Origin: Glomus cerebriforme
Lineage: Eukaryota; Glomeromycota; Glomeromycetes; Glomerales; Glomeraceae
Length of the DNA: 14,425 nt
Direction: 5' to 3'
Assembly (NCBI GenBank): GCA_003550305.1
Contig: QKYT01000018.1
Location: 1-14,425, forward strand
Shown here: piece after piece, positions 1 through 7,798 of the stretch
Layout of the letters: each line of letters opens with the position of its first letter
Numbering within the stretch: the stretch's first letter is position 1
The notes under the pieces: generated by a model
Told to the model about the DNA's origin: nothing
Seen by the model: only the letters and a program-made list of their open reading frames with translations
Databases searched by the model: none
Program-made: the position numbers and the translations under genes

Positions 1-95
1 CCTAACCCTAACCCTAACCCTAACCCTAACCCTAACCCTAACCCTAACCCTAACCCTAACCCTAACCCTAACCCTAACCCTAACCCTAACCCTAA
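1..95. repeat. Telomere, CCCTAA repeat tract at the chromosome end
   Basis: About 16 uninterrupted copies of CCCTAA read inward from base 1, the C-rich strand of the common fungal/animal TTAGGG telomere. The orientation is right for a left chromosome end. The tract stops at a run of A and no subtelomeric gene follows for over 3 kb. Its perfect regularity says it is a real end and not an internal remnant; the true length is cut by the window or the assembly. Confidence 0.97.
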
Positions 96-578
96 AAAAC
101 AATAATAATTAACAATCACATAACTTAATACACTCCAATCAAATTTTTTCACATAATAATCACATAAAATCACATAACAAACCCTAACCATAAAAATTTT
201 CTAAATCCAAATAACACAATACACTAACATTATACATTTAAACAAATCAAATTCTAAAACACAATTAAAATTAATTAACACAACCACAACCAATTATATC
301 ACACTTATATAATACATTCAACATAACCTACATTTAAACAAAATCACATAATAAAAATCCTATCCAATCAGAAGTTTTTTCACACTTTAACACAGATTTT
401 TTCATAACACAAACACAAATCACATAACTTATAACACATAACCCCAACCACAACAAAAGTATTCTACCAATATTCACATAATTTCAACTAAATTTTATCC
501 AATACTAATACTACACCTAATACACAATTCAATTAAATTTCTACCAACCAAACCATCATTCAACCAACTAAAATTTAA
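96..578. other. G-depleted subtelomere, no genes
   Basis: No open frame or RNA gene is visible. The plus strand has no G from base 1 to 370 and only four up to 578 (371, 374, 395, 459), while C stays common: I counted 53 C and 0 G in 121-360. The sequence consists of A/C-rich words such as CACATAA and CACATAAC, and includes a degenerate telomere echo AACCCTAACC at 180-189. This looks like subtelomeric DNA sharing the strand bias of the telomere itself. Confidence 0.8.
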
Positions 579-1190
579 GAAGTAAAATTAAAATTTTACA
601 AATTTTATTTATTTAACTTACACTAAACTTTTTTTATTTAACAAGAAATTAGATATTCCACCAAAAATTCTTAGCAATATATCAAATAAAATAAAATCTC
701 ATATTAAGATCAAATATTTCCTAAAATTAAATAAGATTTTCATCAAATAATCAACCACTGACTCATTTTTTTAGCAGATTTCCTTTAAAGATTTTCTGCC
801 ACGAACTTAACATCAAATCACATAAAAAATACTTTTTAATTTAATTATCATCTCATTATAAAATAAGAAATAATTTACACAAATAAGGAATTTATCTTCA
901 TATATACAAAAACTAAAACATACTTAATAATTACTCAACATGAAGTACCGAGTAACTATTAATTATACTGACAAAATTTTCAGCATGCAATATTTCAAGG
1001 TAATTATTGGACCAAATTCTTATTATTAATTACTAGAAGAACTTAAATATAAATAAGAACTAGCATCACCATATCAAAATTAACCAATTTATTATAAGAT
1101 TAATAAATTATCTTTCATCAATAACAGTCAAACTATATTTTTTATTCAAATTTTTCATTTCAAAAATCTTTTCCTCTAATAATTTGAAAA
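579..1190. other. AT-rich subtelomeric stretch, no genes
   Basis: No open reading frame of note is seen on either strand. G returns at a low level, so the skew fades away from the telomere. The only structured item is the palindromic repeat at 921-962, listed separately. Confidence 0.6.
921..962. repeat. Solo palindromic repeat (hairpin family copy 1)
   Basis: The 29-base core at 929-957 is an imperfect palindrome, ATTACTCAAC facing GTACCGAGTAACT around a short GAA-type loop. It is flanked by TACTTAATA on the left and ACTATTAA on the right, which extends the palindrome. The same core and flanks recur at 3758-3796 and 8029-8068, and a diverged core at 7890-7919. Here it stands alone with no body attached, suggesting the palindrome itself is dispersed or is the footprint of a lost element. 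Confidence 0.65.
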
Positions 1191-1217
1191 CCCTAACCCT
1201 AACCCTAACCCTAACCC
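1191..1217. repeat. Interstitial telomere tract
   Basis: Four and a half perfect CCCTAA repeats occur 1.1 kb inside the chromosome end, in the same orientation as the terminal telomere. Such a tract can be left by telomere healing, by end-to-end recombination, or by repair that captures telomeric DNA. It has no degenerate flank, so the insertion looks recent or conserved. Confidence 0.93.
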
Positions 1218-1660
1218 ATAATTTATTACTATGCAGTTAAATAATCATCATCAAACCACAACGATTTAATATTCTCCATACAATAATATAATATCAAACA
1301 TTCTTATAAAACTATCAATAACATATCTTTTTAAGATCATAATATATTAAAAAAAACCTTAACTAAATAATAAATAAATAGCAAATATCATTATAAATTA
1401 GCCAAAAAAAATCAATTCAAAATATTTTTTCAATATATTTAATATTATTTAACAACAAATTTACTTATTTCTTTATTATTAATACTTTTACATATTTCTT
1501 TATTCAATAAATTAATACAATAAAAATTAATATAAAATCCTATAAAAACTTTTACTTAAATAATAAAAATTTTATATTACTCTAATCTCAATAAAAAATA
1601 TTATAAACAAATTATTACAATATAATAATAAAAAAACTTATTATAAAAAAAAGAATTTTA
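1218..1660. other. AT-rich subtelomere with a second G-free block
   Basis: No gene is visible. Bases 1402-1652 contain no G on the plus strand (251 bases), although C is present: 19 C and 0 G in 1441-1620. The block ends a few bases before the TIR element at 1661, after which G becomes normal. Confidence 0.65.
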
Positions 1661-2045
1661 TAATTTATCACACCCACGATGCATCGCACCCCACATGATT
1701 TATACTATATAATAATTTATCACCCCTCGCATCACACCGTAGTTTTCTATTTTTACTATTTATTCTAAGGACTTAGAATTTTTTCGGTATAATAAATACT
1801 ATTTGTCACATGTTATTCATCACATGTTTAATTTTGCCCAAATTTTATAACGCTGGCCAAAATATCCTTATTTGGATCTTAGGTAACATTACACAATCCA
1901 AAAAAAAGCAATTTTGTTTCTCTCGAAAATTGAAATTTTGGGTTATGCAAGATTCCTAAAAAGGCAATTTCATTGCAAATCATTTAATTCCGGCCGGAAT
2001 TATGAATCACGTGACAGTGCGATGCATCACCGTGGCAATAAATTA
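1661..2045. mobile_element. Small terminal-inverted-repeat element (MITE-like)
   Basis: The left arm at about 1661-1704 and the right arm at about 2001-2045 are inverted copies. Both read TAATTTAT, then a GATGCATCGCAC block, then CAC(A/G)TGATT(T/C)ATA, with a few mismatches and one gap. The flanks continue the match weakly, as GATTTT/AATTTT. A partial extra copy of the arm lies at 1712-1740. The interior has no coding capacity and contains GGCCAAAAT-type words and a perfect 16-bp palindrome at 1986-2001. Length (about 385 bp), arms and lack of genes fit a non-autonomous DNA transposon; no clear target duplication was found, so the superfamily is open. Confidence 0.55.
1986..2001. repeat. Perfect 16-bp palindrome inside the TIR element
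   Basis: AATTCCGGCCGGAATT equals its own reverse complement and lies directly against the inner edge of the right arm. Its eight G/C bases stand out in a very AT-rich setting. It may be a protein-binding site or a subterminal repeat of the element; the sequence does not decide. Confidence 0.7.
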
Positions 2046-2460
2046 CAAAATCCTAGAAAAAATAATCATTATATATACAACACACTTATTTAATATAATA
2101 AAAAAATACCACATAACTATCATAATAAAAATACCTAATATAATAAAAATAAAATTTCAATTAATAAAAAGTAAATTATTCAATCTTCAAACTTCAGTTT
2201 AAAAATAAACAGTATTATACCTTATTCATAACTGCAAATTGTTAATGACATTTTTACCGTTTCAAGATGGAACTGTTGTATCGATATTTCTTAACTCTTA
2301 ATTTACAAGAAACGCCTTCCTAACAAATCTTTTTAATGTATACAAAGAATTTTGTCTTTTTAGTTCGCTCAAGTTCATTGCATTCAACCATCTTTACAAG
2401 ATTAAAGTTTCATCGATAAACAAAATTATCTCATTTTCCTCCAAAGGATGAGTAAATATA
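2046..2460. other. AT-rich stretch without a recognised gene
   Basis: An open frame at 2002-2202 starts inside the right arm of the TIR element and is rich in Ile, Lys and Asn, as expected by chance in such DNA. Bases 2203-2460 are slightly less AT-rich. On the minus strand they give a broken frame with basic residues (for example RTKKTKFFVYIKK), but stops interrupt it and no family is recognised. Confidence 0.4.
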
Positions 2461-2650
2461 AATTCTATATAGAATTTATAGTATACTTCATTATTGTTTT
2501 TATTATTATTAATAATAATTCTATATAGACTTTTATATACTTCATTATTGTTGTTGTTATTATTAATCAAATTAGACTTTTTTAAACTCTATATATATAT
2601 TATTAATCAAATTAACTTTTATAATATACTTCATTATTGTTGTTAATAAT
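2461..2650. repeat. Degenerate AT-rich tandem repeat
   Basis: The word TATACTTCATTATTG recurs at about 2482, 2536 and 2625 (the last with one extra A upstream), and TATTATTAATCAAATTA occurs twice (about 2558 and 2598). The blocks are joined by (TTG)n/(TTA)n microsatellite. Spacings of about 54 and 89 bases show that units have gained or lost segments. Confidence 0.6.
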
Positions 2651-3294
2651 ATGATTTAATCAACTTTAAGAAGGAACTTATTTATTTTATTTATTATCAA
2701 TAATGCTAAATATAGCAATATTGATTGGCCGATTAAGATAAGNCTTTGTTTCAGACTCTTTAATATGTAACACTGATTAATTAAATATTTACTATTTATA
2801 GATAAAATCTATTCTTTTTAATTAAACTTCGTGAGAGTTTTGTGTGAAATTTTATACAATAAACAAACGAAACTTTANAATTCAATAGAATAAAACAATA
2901 TTAAATATTTATTTATATATTTATATTTTTTGGAGTTTATTATAAATAATTTTTTTCATTTTCATTTCATTTCTTTTTTTCTAATAGTAAAATTATTAGT
3001 ATAATAATATAGCCTTAATAAAACCTTTTTACTGTAATATAAGAAATTTTCTATAACAAATAAACTTAACAGAACTTCTCATTTATATTTTTCGATAATG
3101 TTTTTTGATAACAAAACTGTTGTTAAAACCCAAAGTTTCTTAATAATTAAATTATAAAATATTTCTTTCTCACTTTNAAAAAATGTTTNGAAGTCAATAT
3201 GNCCCTAACATTGGTCAACGTACTAGTTATATTAGATAATGATACAACACATTTAATATATCTTCGACATTAAACGAAATAAATTTTAGAGCAA
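2651..3294. other. AT-rich stretch, no gene recognised
   Basis: Long A/T runs, five N positions (2743, 2878, 3177, 3189, 3202) and no sustained open frame. The segment 3175-3290 is less repetitive and could be a decayed upstream exon or promoter of the gene remnant at 3295, but nothing in it is diagnostic. Confidence 0.4.
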
Positions 3295-3732
3295 ATGGTA
3301 AATATTGAAACTTGTCATTATAATATTTATATGTCTTTTCTCAACACCACCCATTATTTTCTTTTAGAAAATACGACTATTACTAGTAACAATGATCATA
3401 TTATAGATATTTATGAAGAAATGGCAACATCTATCGATATCGAAAACAAAGAAATGAGTGAAACTGATATAGAGCTTGAAAGTGAAAATTCTATGATACT
3501 CAATAGTATACTAACATTCTTTGAACATACAAGTTTTGACTTTATCAAGGAAAATGACAATATTGTTCTATGTCATTTACATATTGGTGATGTTGTATCA
3601 GTTAATATCAAAGATGAAGACAATTTTGCGATTATAAGAGCAATATTCTGTCATCAAAAGGATGACCATTGATTTGCATTCGTTGTCATTGATTGGTTTG
3701 AGAAATTAAATCGAAAAGTCTTAAATTGTCCG
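3295..3732 (+). pseudogene. Gene remnant: acidic N-terminus plus a conserved-looking domain, one internal stop
   Basis: An ATG at 3295 opens a 125-residue frame ending in TGA at 3670-3672. The same frame continues without interruption past the stop to 3732 with protein-like content (FAFVVIDWFEKLNRKVLNCP), so the stop looks like a mutation inside a longer gene. Residues about 35-65 are acidic (Glu/Asp/Ser-rich). Residues about 85-125 plus the continuation contain GDVVSVNI, FAIIRAIF and VIDWFE, which recall a compact beta-rich module of the BAH type; this is a weak comparison from memory. The continuation ends at a CCG/GTATGT boundary, the same donor context as in the Tc1 gene at 5003. The palindromic repeat at 3758 follows 25 bases later. 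The 3926-4113 frame may be the next exon. No function is assigned. Confidence 0.5.
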
Positions 3733-3757
3733 GTATGTATACAGGTTACAAATAACA

Positions 3758-3887
3758 AATACTTAATAGTTACTCGGCACTTCATGCTGAGTAACTGTTT
3801 TATCAGGCTTAGCCTTTATTAAACTTTTATTATGCATAGTAACTGGTTGTACTAACATAAATTATCAAATAGTAAATGCCTGATAAT
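3758..3887. repeat. Palindromic repeat element, left copy (hairpin plus 100-bp body)
   Basis: It starts with AATACTTAAT and a hairpin at 3768-3796 (12-base arms, AGTTACTCGGCA facing TGCTGAGTAACT, one mismatch). A body running to about 3887 follows. The body (3790-3887) matches 7799-7895 in inverted orientation with only four differences over nearly 100 bases. It lies between the two pieces of a plus-strand gene remnant (3295-3732 and 3926-4113), either as an insertion or inside an intron. It encodes nothing. Confidence 0.75.
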
Positions 3888-3925
3888 ACTAATTTACAAA
3901 GACAGATTTTTCTCTATTAATTTAG

Positions 3926-4113
3926 TGAATGCAATTAATGTCATTCATTTTGTTCACAATTGCAAAAATGAAGAATGTATCAGAGGTGATCATGATACAA
4001 GGAATGATTTGTATATAAGAAATTTATATTATTTAAAACAGTTTAATATTGTTATTAATAGAACATTTTACACTTGTAAAATAAATCTTATTTTATTTTA
4101 CAATTTAGGATAA
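3926..4113 (+). pseudogene. Possible exon of the same plus-strand gene remnant
   Basis: After a pyrimidine-rich stretch ending in TTAG (3922-3925), a frame opens with AATGCAATT and encodes VIHFVHNCKNEECIRGDHD, then NDLYIRNLYYLK. The CX4C spacing and the His residues in HFVHNC, with a conserved-looking tail to about residue 38, suggest real coding DNA. After about 4040 the frame becomes Ile/Asn/Phe-rich and probably non-coding. To my recollection similar HFVHNC segments occur in uncharacterised fungal protein families of this group. It sits in the same frame register as the 3295 piece, but no donor/acceptor pair joins them cleanly, so the link is inferred from order and strand. Confidence 0.4.
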
Positions 4114-4211
4114 CAAATTTAGATTTAGAATAAAATATTTTATTATCTTGTAAATAGAATTTATAGAGTACTTTACGACTTGTTTACGACTTCAAAAATA
4201 AACATAGTATA

Positions 4212-4384
4212 TAACTTTACTGTAACTTTAATATTAATTCAATATAATTTTAATGTAACTTTACTACAACTTTCAATATAATTTAATATGNNTTTAATAT
4301 AANTTTANAGCNTCTTTAATATATATTCAATATAACTTAAATATACATTTAACATAATTTTACTATAACTTTAATGTATATTGN
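4212..4384. repeat. 11-bp minisatellite
   Basis: About 15-17 imperfect copies of an 11-base unit near TAACTTTAATA run head to tail, with some 12-base units. Six N positions (4291, 4292, 4303, 4308, 4312, 4384) fall in or at the edge of the tract, probably because reads could not be resolved. It separates two fragments of decayed plus-strand genes. Confidence 0.65.
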
Positions 4385-4474
4385 ACGATTTTTGTANGAT
4401 CCAGTTAAATCAGGTNATGATTTTCTTAATATGCATCAACTTTATACATACGATTGACTTAAACTTATGGTGAT

Positions 4475-4549
4475 GATATGGAACCATATCGTAACCAAAT
4501 CTTGGTTATAAGGTCTACGACAAAAAGTCGACTTGGTCACGATATGGTT
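4475..4549. repeat. Nested inverted repeats (cruciform-forming cluster)
   Basis: The 17-base arms 4482-4498 and 4533-4549 are reverse complements with one mismatch (AACCATATCGTAACCAA facing TTGGTCACGATATGGTT). Two competing smaller hairpins share the left arm: 4475-4490 (GATATGG/CCATATC) and 4493-4507 (AACCAA/TTGGTT). The loop also holds the palindrome AGTCGACT (4526-4533). The 75-base cluster ends a few bases before the open frame at 4554 and could be a very short foldback insertion. Confidence 0.7.
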
Positions 4550-4553
4550 TTGA

Positions 4554-4721
4554 TTTTATAAATTTCTGCAAAGTATTACTAAATCTTCACTTGATACAGA
4601 TGGAAGATTATTTTTATCAAAGCAACTAATTGAAGAAGTTTTTTGTGCAATGCATATTCATATATGGATAGAAACAGAAAAAACAAATATTGACTTTGAT
4701 GAACTTTTTGATGAAGAATAA
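4554..4721 (+). pseudogene. 3' fragment of an unknown protein gene
   Basis: A frame without a start codon encodes about 55 residues, including KSSLDTDGRLFLSK, QLIEEVFCAMHIHIWIE and an acidic end FDELFDEE before TAA. Amino-acid balance and lack of A/T-run bias look like true coding sequence, so this is probably the last exon of a decayed gene on the plus strand. It could belong with the 3295 and 3926 pieces. The nested palindromes at 4475-4549 lie directly upstream and may have removed the splice acceptor. The family is not recognised. Confidence 0.4.
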
Positions 4722-4769
4722 AAATCATATTTTTTTCTCAATAATAAAATTGATTGATACATTTTAATT

Positions 4770-5531
4770 TCAAATATATCCACTATACTCAAAACAAGCT
4801 CTAGATAAATCTTTATTAATAGTTATACATGCAAAATCTAAGCCTTATATAGGGTTTTGCATAGTTTCGATCCAATTTTTATATTGACGTAAATAATTTT
4901 TTATGTAAAAAAATGATTGTTCGATCTATATAAAAAAAATAAGTATATATGATAATTAAACTAAATAATAAATAAAAATATCCAAAAACACATATTACAT
5001 ACCGGATTGAGATCTGGTGAATATGGTGGTAAAAATTCTATTCGCACTCCTTTTGAATTACAAATGTCAAGTAAATNTTGCCCTTTATGAATGGATGNAT
5101 TGTCCATTACCAAAACACTATAGGGACCTGGATATGTGTTTATCTTAGGAAGCTTTGATAAATAAAATAAAATTATTATATTTTGTTATTACTATTATAT
5201 AGCTAATAAATATTATATAACTGATAATTACTAAAATATGCTCAACAAAATAATTATAATTATTACTGTTCATGAAGTCTTCTTGAAACATATAAGCTAA
5301 AAGACCATTAAGACATAATCCTCCCTCTATGGTAAATCTATTTTCATGAACAAAAAATGTAGATTTATATGCACGCCTCTCTCTAAAACTCCATCCAAAA
5401 TGATGAGAAAGTGATCTTCTATCATAAGCTGACTCATCAGAAAATACAAGTTGTAATGGGGAATATTGTGACATATGTGCTATAAAATTTAATCTATCAT
5501 TTTCATTANNCTCTCGTGCTGGTTTAGACAA
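4770..5531 (-). pseudogene. Tc1/mariner transposase remnant, three exons, DD34E triad
   Basis: This is a cut-and-paste transposase of the Tc1/mariner (IS630) superfamily, DDE domain only. Exon A (5531-5232) follows an acceptor TTTTTAG and includes LQLVFSDESAYD with the first catalytic Asp, then FGWSFRERRA and FTIEGGLCLNG. A 79-base intron (5231-5153) precedes exon B (5152-5003) with SVLVMDN (second Asp) and FLPPYSPDLNP. A 77-base intron with donor GTATGT (5002-4926) precedes exon C, which opens IEQSF with the catalytic Glu. By my count 34 residues separate the second Asp and the Glu. An in-frame TAA at 4847-4845 interrupts exon C; the frame continues in protein-like fashion to TGA at 4772-4770, ending ACFEYSGYI. 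The N-terminal DNA-binding helix-turn-helix exons are not found upstream. N positions: 5077, 5098, 5509, 5510. Confidence 0.88.
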
Positions 5532-5788
5532 CTAAAAATAAATAAAAATAAATAATTAACTACACATTTATAGTATTTAGACATTAGTGTAGAAAGAAAA
5601 CATGTCGCGCGTACTTTTGATAGGAATAATAATCAGCTGTCACGTGTTTATTTTTATTTTTCAATTTGCTGGCAACCCATCAGCTACCCGAGTACCTGAC
5701 AAGTACTCGGCAAAAAATTTATCATGTGTCCCGTACATTATGAAATCAGCTGTAAAAAAAAGTTCCCTATTTACAGCATGTAGATTTA
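5532..5788. other. Repeat-derived stretch between transposase remnant and tandem repeat
   Basis: No gene is recognised; the 65-codon frame at 5602-5799 overlaps repeats and has no family features. A clean hairpin lies at 5688-5710 (CCGAGTAC, 7-base loop, GTACTCGG), whose arm GTACTCGG resembles the ACTCGGC core of the dispersed hairpin family. AATCAGCTGT occurs twice (about 5630 and 5743). GTCGCGCGTAC near 5604 is unusually GC-rich for this window. Confidence 0.45.
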
Positions 5789-5908
5789 CGGCATTATGAC
5801 ATCAAATTAAATTATGGCATTATGGCATTAAATTAAATTACGGCATTATGGCATTACGGCATTTACGATTTATGGCATTTTATTATGGCGTTACGGCACG
5901 TGCTGTAA
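5789..5908. repeat. 26-bp tandem repeat and GGCATT-rich tract ending in a CACGTG palindrome
   Basis: Units starting at 5789, 5815 and 5841 are 26 bases apart; each carries (C/T)GGCATTATG followed by an AAATTAAATTA spacer, and the third is partial. GGCATT words continue irregularly to about 5890. The tract ends in an imperfect palindrome TTACGGCACGTGCTGTAA (5891-5908) centred on CACGTG. This has the look of the edge of a non-autonomous element, but no partner arm is evident. Confidence 0.6.
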
Positions 5909-6280
5909 CCATAAAAATAATTCTGATGGCACCTATAATTCTATTAACTAAAAACTATATATCATTTATATTATATACAAACAACTATATTATCTATAAA
6001 GTAAATTTACTTTGACAAATTTTCATAGACTTTTCCTTCAGCATAAATTTTTTCAAAAATCTAATAATTTCTCATCTTTTCAAAAAATAATTGTAATGAT
6101 CAAAATATTAATAGAAGTTTCCATTAATATTCCAATCTGCGGATCATCTATTATCTATTATCTGAGAAATATATAATCTATATAATCCATCAACCATCAT
6201 AAATAATCTGAATTCGCAACAAATAATCCGTATCATTCATCAGATCATCCATCAAATTGAATCATCTAACTAAATTTAGA
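5909..6280. other. AT-rich stretch, ATC-rich from 6120
   Basis: No gene is seen. Bases 6110-6270 are crowded with ATCATC, ATCTATTATC and CCATCA words. A comparable ATC/GAT-rich segment lies at 12302-12460, next to the second mini-exon array, so the segment may be a shared flank of the two arrays; the match is loose. Confidence 0.4.
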
Positions 6281-6299
6281 AATTTTTTTTTTTAAAAAT
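6281..6299. repeat. A/T palindromic tract upstream of array 1
   Basis: Two A, a run of about eleven T, then AAAAATT form a snap-back tract about 30 bases before the first array unit. A longer tract of the same kind (12271-12301) lies on the upstream side of array 2. Confidence 0.5.
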
Positions 6300-6330
6300 T
6301 ACTATTTAAAAAATTCTTTATATCTCCTCC

Positions 6331-7715
6331 GGACTTAAAATATAAGTAATAGAAAGGAAGGATTTTTTTAACATTAAAAAAATATACTAAATGTTTTTTT
6401 CTTTATTTCTTTTTAGGTTTCTGGACTTCTTAGGTGACTCAGACTTGAAATTTAAGAAATTGGAGAGATTTTTTAACATTAAATGTACTAAACATTTCTT
6501 TCTTTATTTCTTTTAAGTTTTCGGACTTCTTAGATGACCTGGACTTGAAATGTAAGGAATTAGGGAGAGAATTTTTTTAACATTAAAAGAAACATACTAA
6601 ATATTTCTTTCTTTATTTCTTTTTAGGTTTTTAGGTTTCCAGACTTCTTAGATAACCCAGACTTGGAATGTAAGGAATTAAGAGGGAAAATTTTTTTTAA
6701 CATTAAAGAAATATACTAAACGTTTTTTTCTTTATTTTTTTTTAGATTTCCAGACTTCTTAGACGACCCGGACTTGGAATGTAAGGAATTGGAGAGGCTT
6801 TTTTTAACATTAAAGAAATGTACTAAACATTTCTTTCTTTGTTTTTTTTTTAGATTTCTGGATTTCTTAAATAACCCGAACTTGAAATGTAAGGAATTAG
6901 GGGGGATTTTTTTAACATTAAAAGAAATGTACTAAATGTTTCTTTTTTTATTTCTTTTTAGATTTCTGGACTTCTTAGACGACCTGGACTTGAAATGTAA
7001 GGAATTAGGAGGGATTTTTTTTAACATTAAAAAAAACATACTAAACATTTCTTTATTTATTTCTTTTTAGGTTTCTGGACTTCTTAGATGACCCAGACTT
7101 GGAATATAAAGAATTAGAGGAAGGGAAATTTTTTTTAACATTAAAAAAATATACTAAACATTTCTTTCTTTGTTTTTTTTAGATTTTCGGATTTCTTAGA
7201 CGACCCATACTTGAAATGTAAGAAATTGGAGGGATTTTTTTAACATTAAAGAAATATACTAAACGTTTTCTTCTTTATTTTTTTTAGGTTTCTGGACTTC
7301 TTAAACAACCCAGACTTGGAATGTAAGAAATTAGAGGGAGGAGGATTTTTTTTAACATTAAAGAAACGTACTATATATTTCTTCGTTTTTTTTAGATTTT
7401 CAGACTTCTTAGATGATCTAGACTTGGAATATAAGGAATTAAAGGGAGGGGATTTTTTTTAATATTAAAGAAACGTACTATATATTTCTTTCTTTATTTT
7501 TTTTAGATTTCTGGACTTCTTAGATGACCCGAACTTGGAATGTAAGGAATTAGAGGAAGGGTCTTTTTTTTAACATTAAAGAAACGTACTATACATTTTT
7601 TTCTTTATTTTTTTTAGGTTTCTGGACTTTTTAGATGACCCGGACTTGAAATGTAAGGAATTAGAGGAAGGGTTTTTTTAGTATTAAAAGACGTTTCTTT
7701 CTTTATATTTAAAAT
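6331..7715 (+). repeat. Tandem array 1: about 12 mini-exon/intron-like units of 101-117 bp
   Basis: Units end at the AG dinucleotides at 6416, 6517, 6634, 6745, 6853, 6961, 7070, 7182, 7287, 7395, 7506 and 7617, with a partial unit at each end. Spacings are 101, 117, 111, 108, 108, 109, 112, 105, 108, 111 and 111. Each unit reads in order: a block of about 35 bases starting (A/G)TTTCTGGACTTCTTAGA and ending GACTTGGAAT; a donor-like GTAAGG; a purine-rich AATTAGAGGAGGG; a T-run and AACATTAAAGAAA; a branch-point-like TACTAAA(C); a TTTCTTTCTTTATTTC pyrimidine tract; and TTTTAG. This is the layout exon, 5' splice site, branch point, polypyrimidine tract, 3' splice site, repeated. The unit at 6518 has a duplicated acceptor, 6625 and 6634. 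A few donors are decayed (TTTAAG, ATAAAG). The 35-nt blocks are not a multiple of three and would create stops if joined, so a coding role is doubtful. Confidence 0.85.
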
Positions 7716-7798
7716 AGATTATAGAGTAACATAACAAATTGAAATTAATACATTAGTTATATCATTTATATGATTTGTATTTGTTGTTAATAATCTTA

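Noticed and set aside
2002..2202. 66-codon open frame on the plus strand
   Set aside because: It begins in the right arm of the TIR element and is mostly Ile, Lys, Asn and Leu, as expected from AT-rich non-coding DNA; no family features.
2203..2460. Minus-strand basic peptide frame
   Set aside because: Interrupted by several stops and not similar to anything I recognise.
3670..3672. Stop codon as the true end of the 125-residue protein
   Set aside because: The same frame continues with clearly protein-like sequence for another 20 codons, so an in-gene mutation is more likely.
5602..5799. 65-codon open frame on the plus strand
   Set aside because: It overlaps a hairpin and the start of the 26-bp tandem repeat and has no recognisable domain; treated as chance.
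7507..7680. Array 1 blocks as a coding repeat (FLDFLDDPDLE type peptide)
   Set aside because: The frame is attractive in single units but always ends at the TAG of the acceptor, and several units carry other stops, so continuous translation is impossible without splicing.
6331..7715. CRISPR-like array
   Set aside because: Repeats are adjacent without unique spacers, units vary in length, and the telomere and introns show a eukaryotic chromosome.
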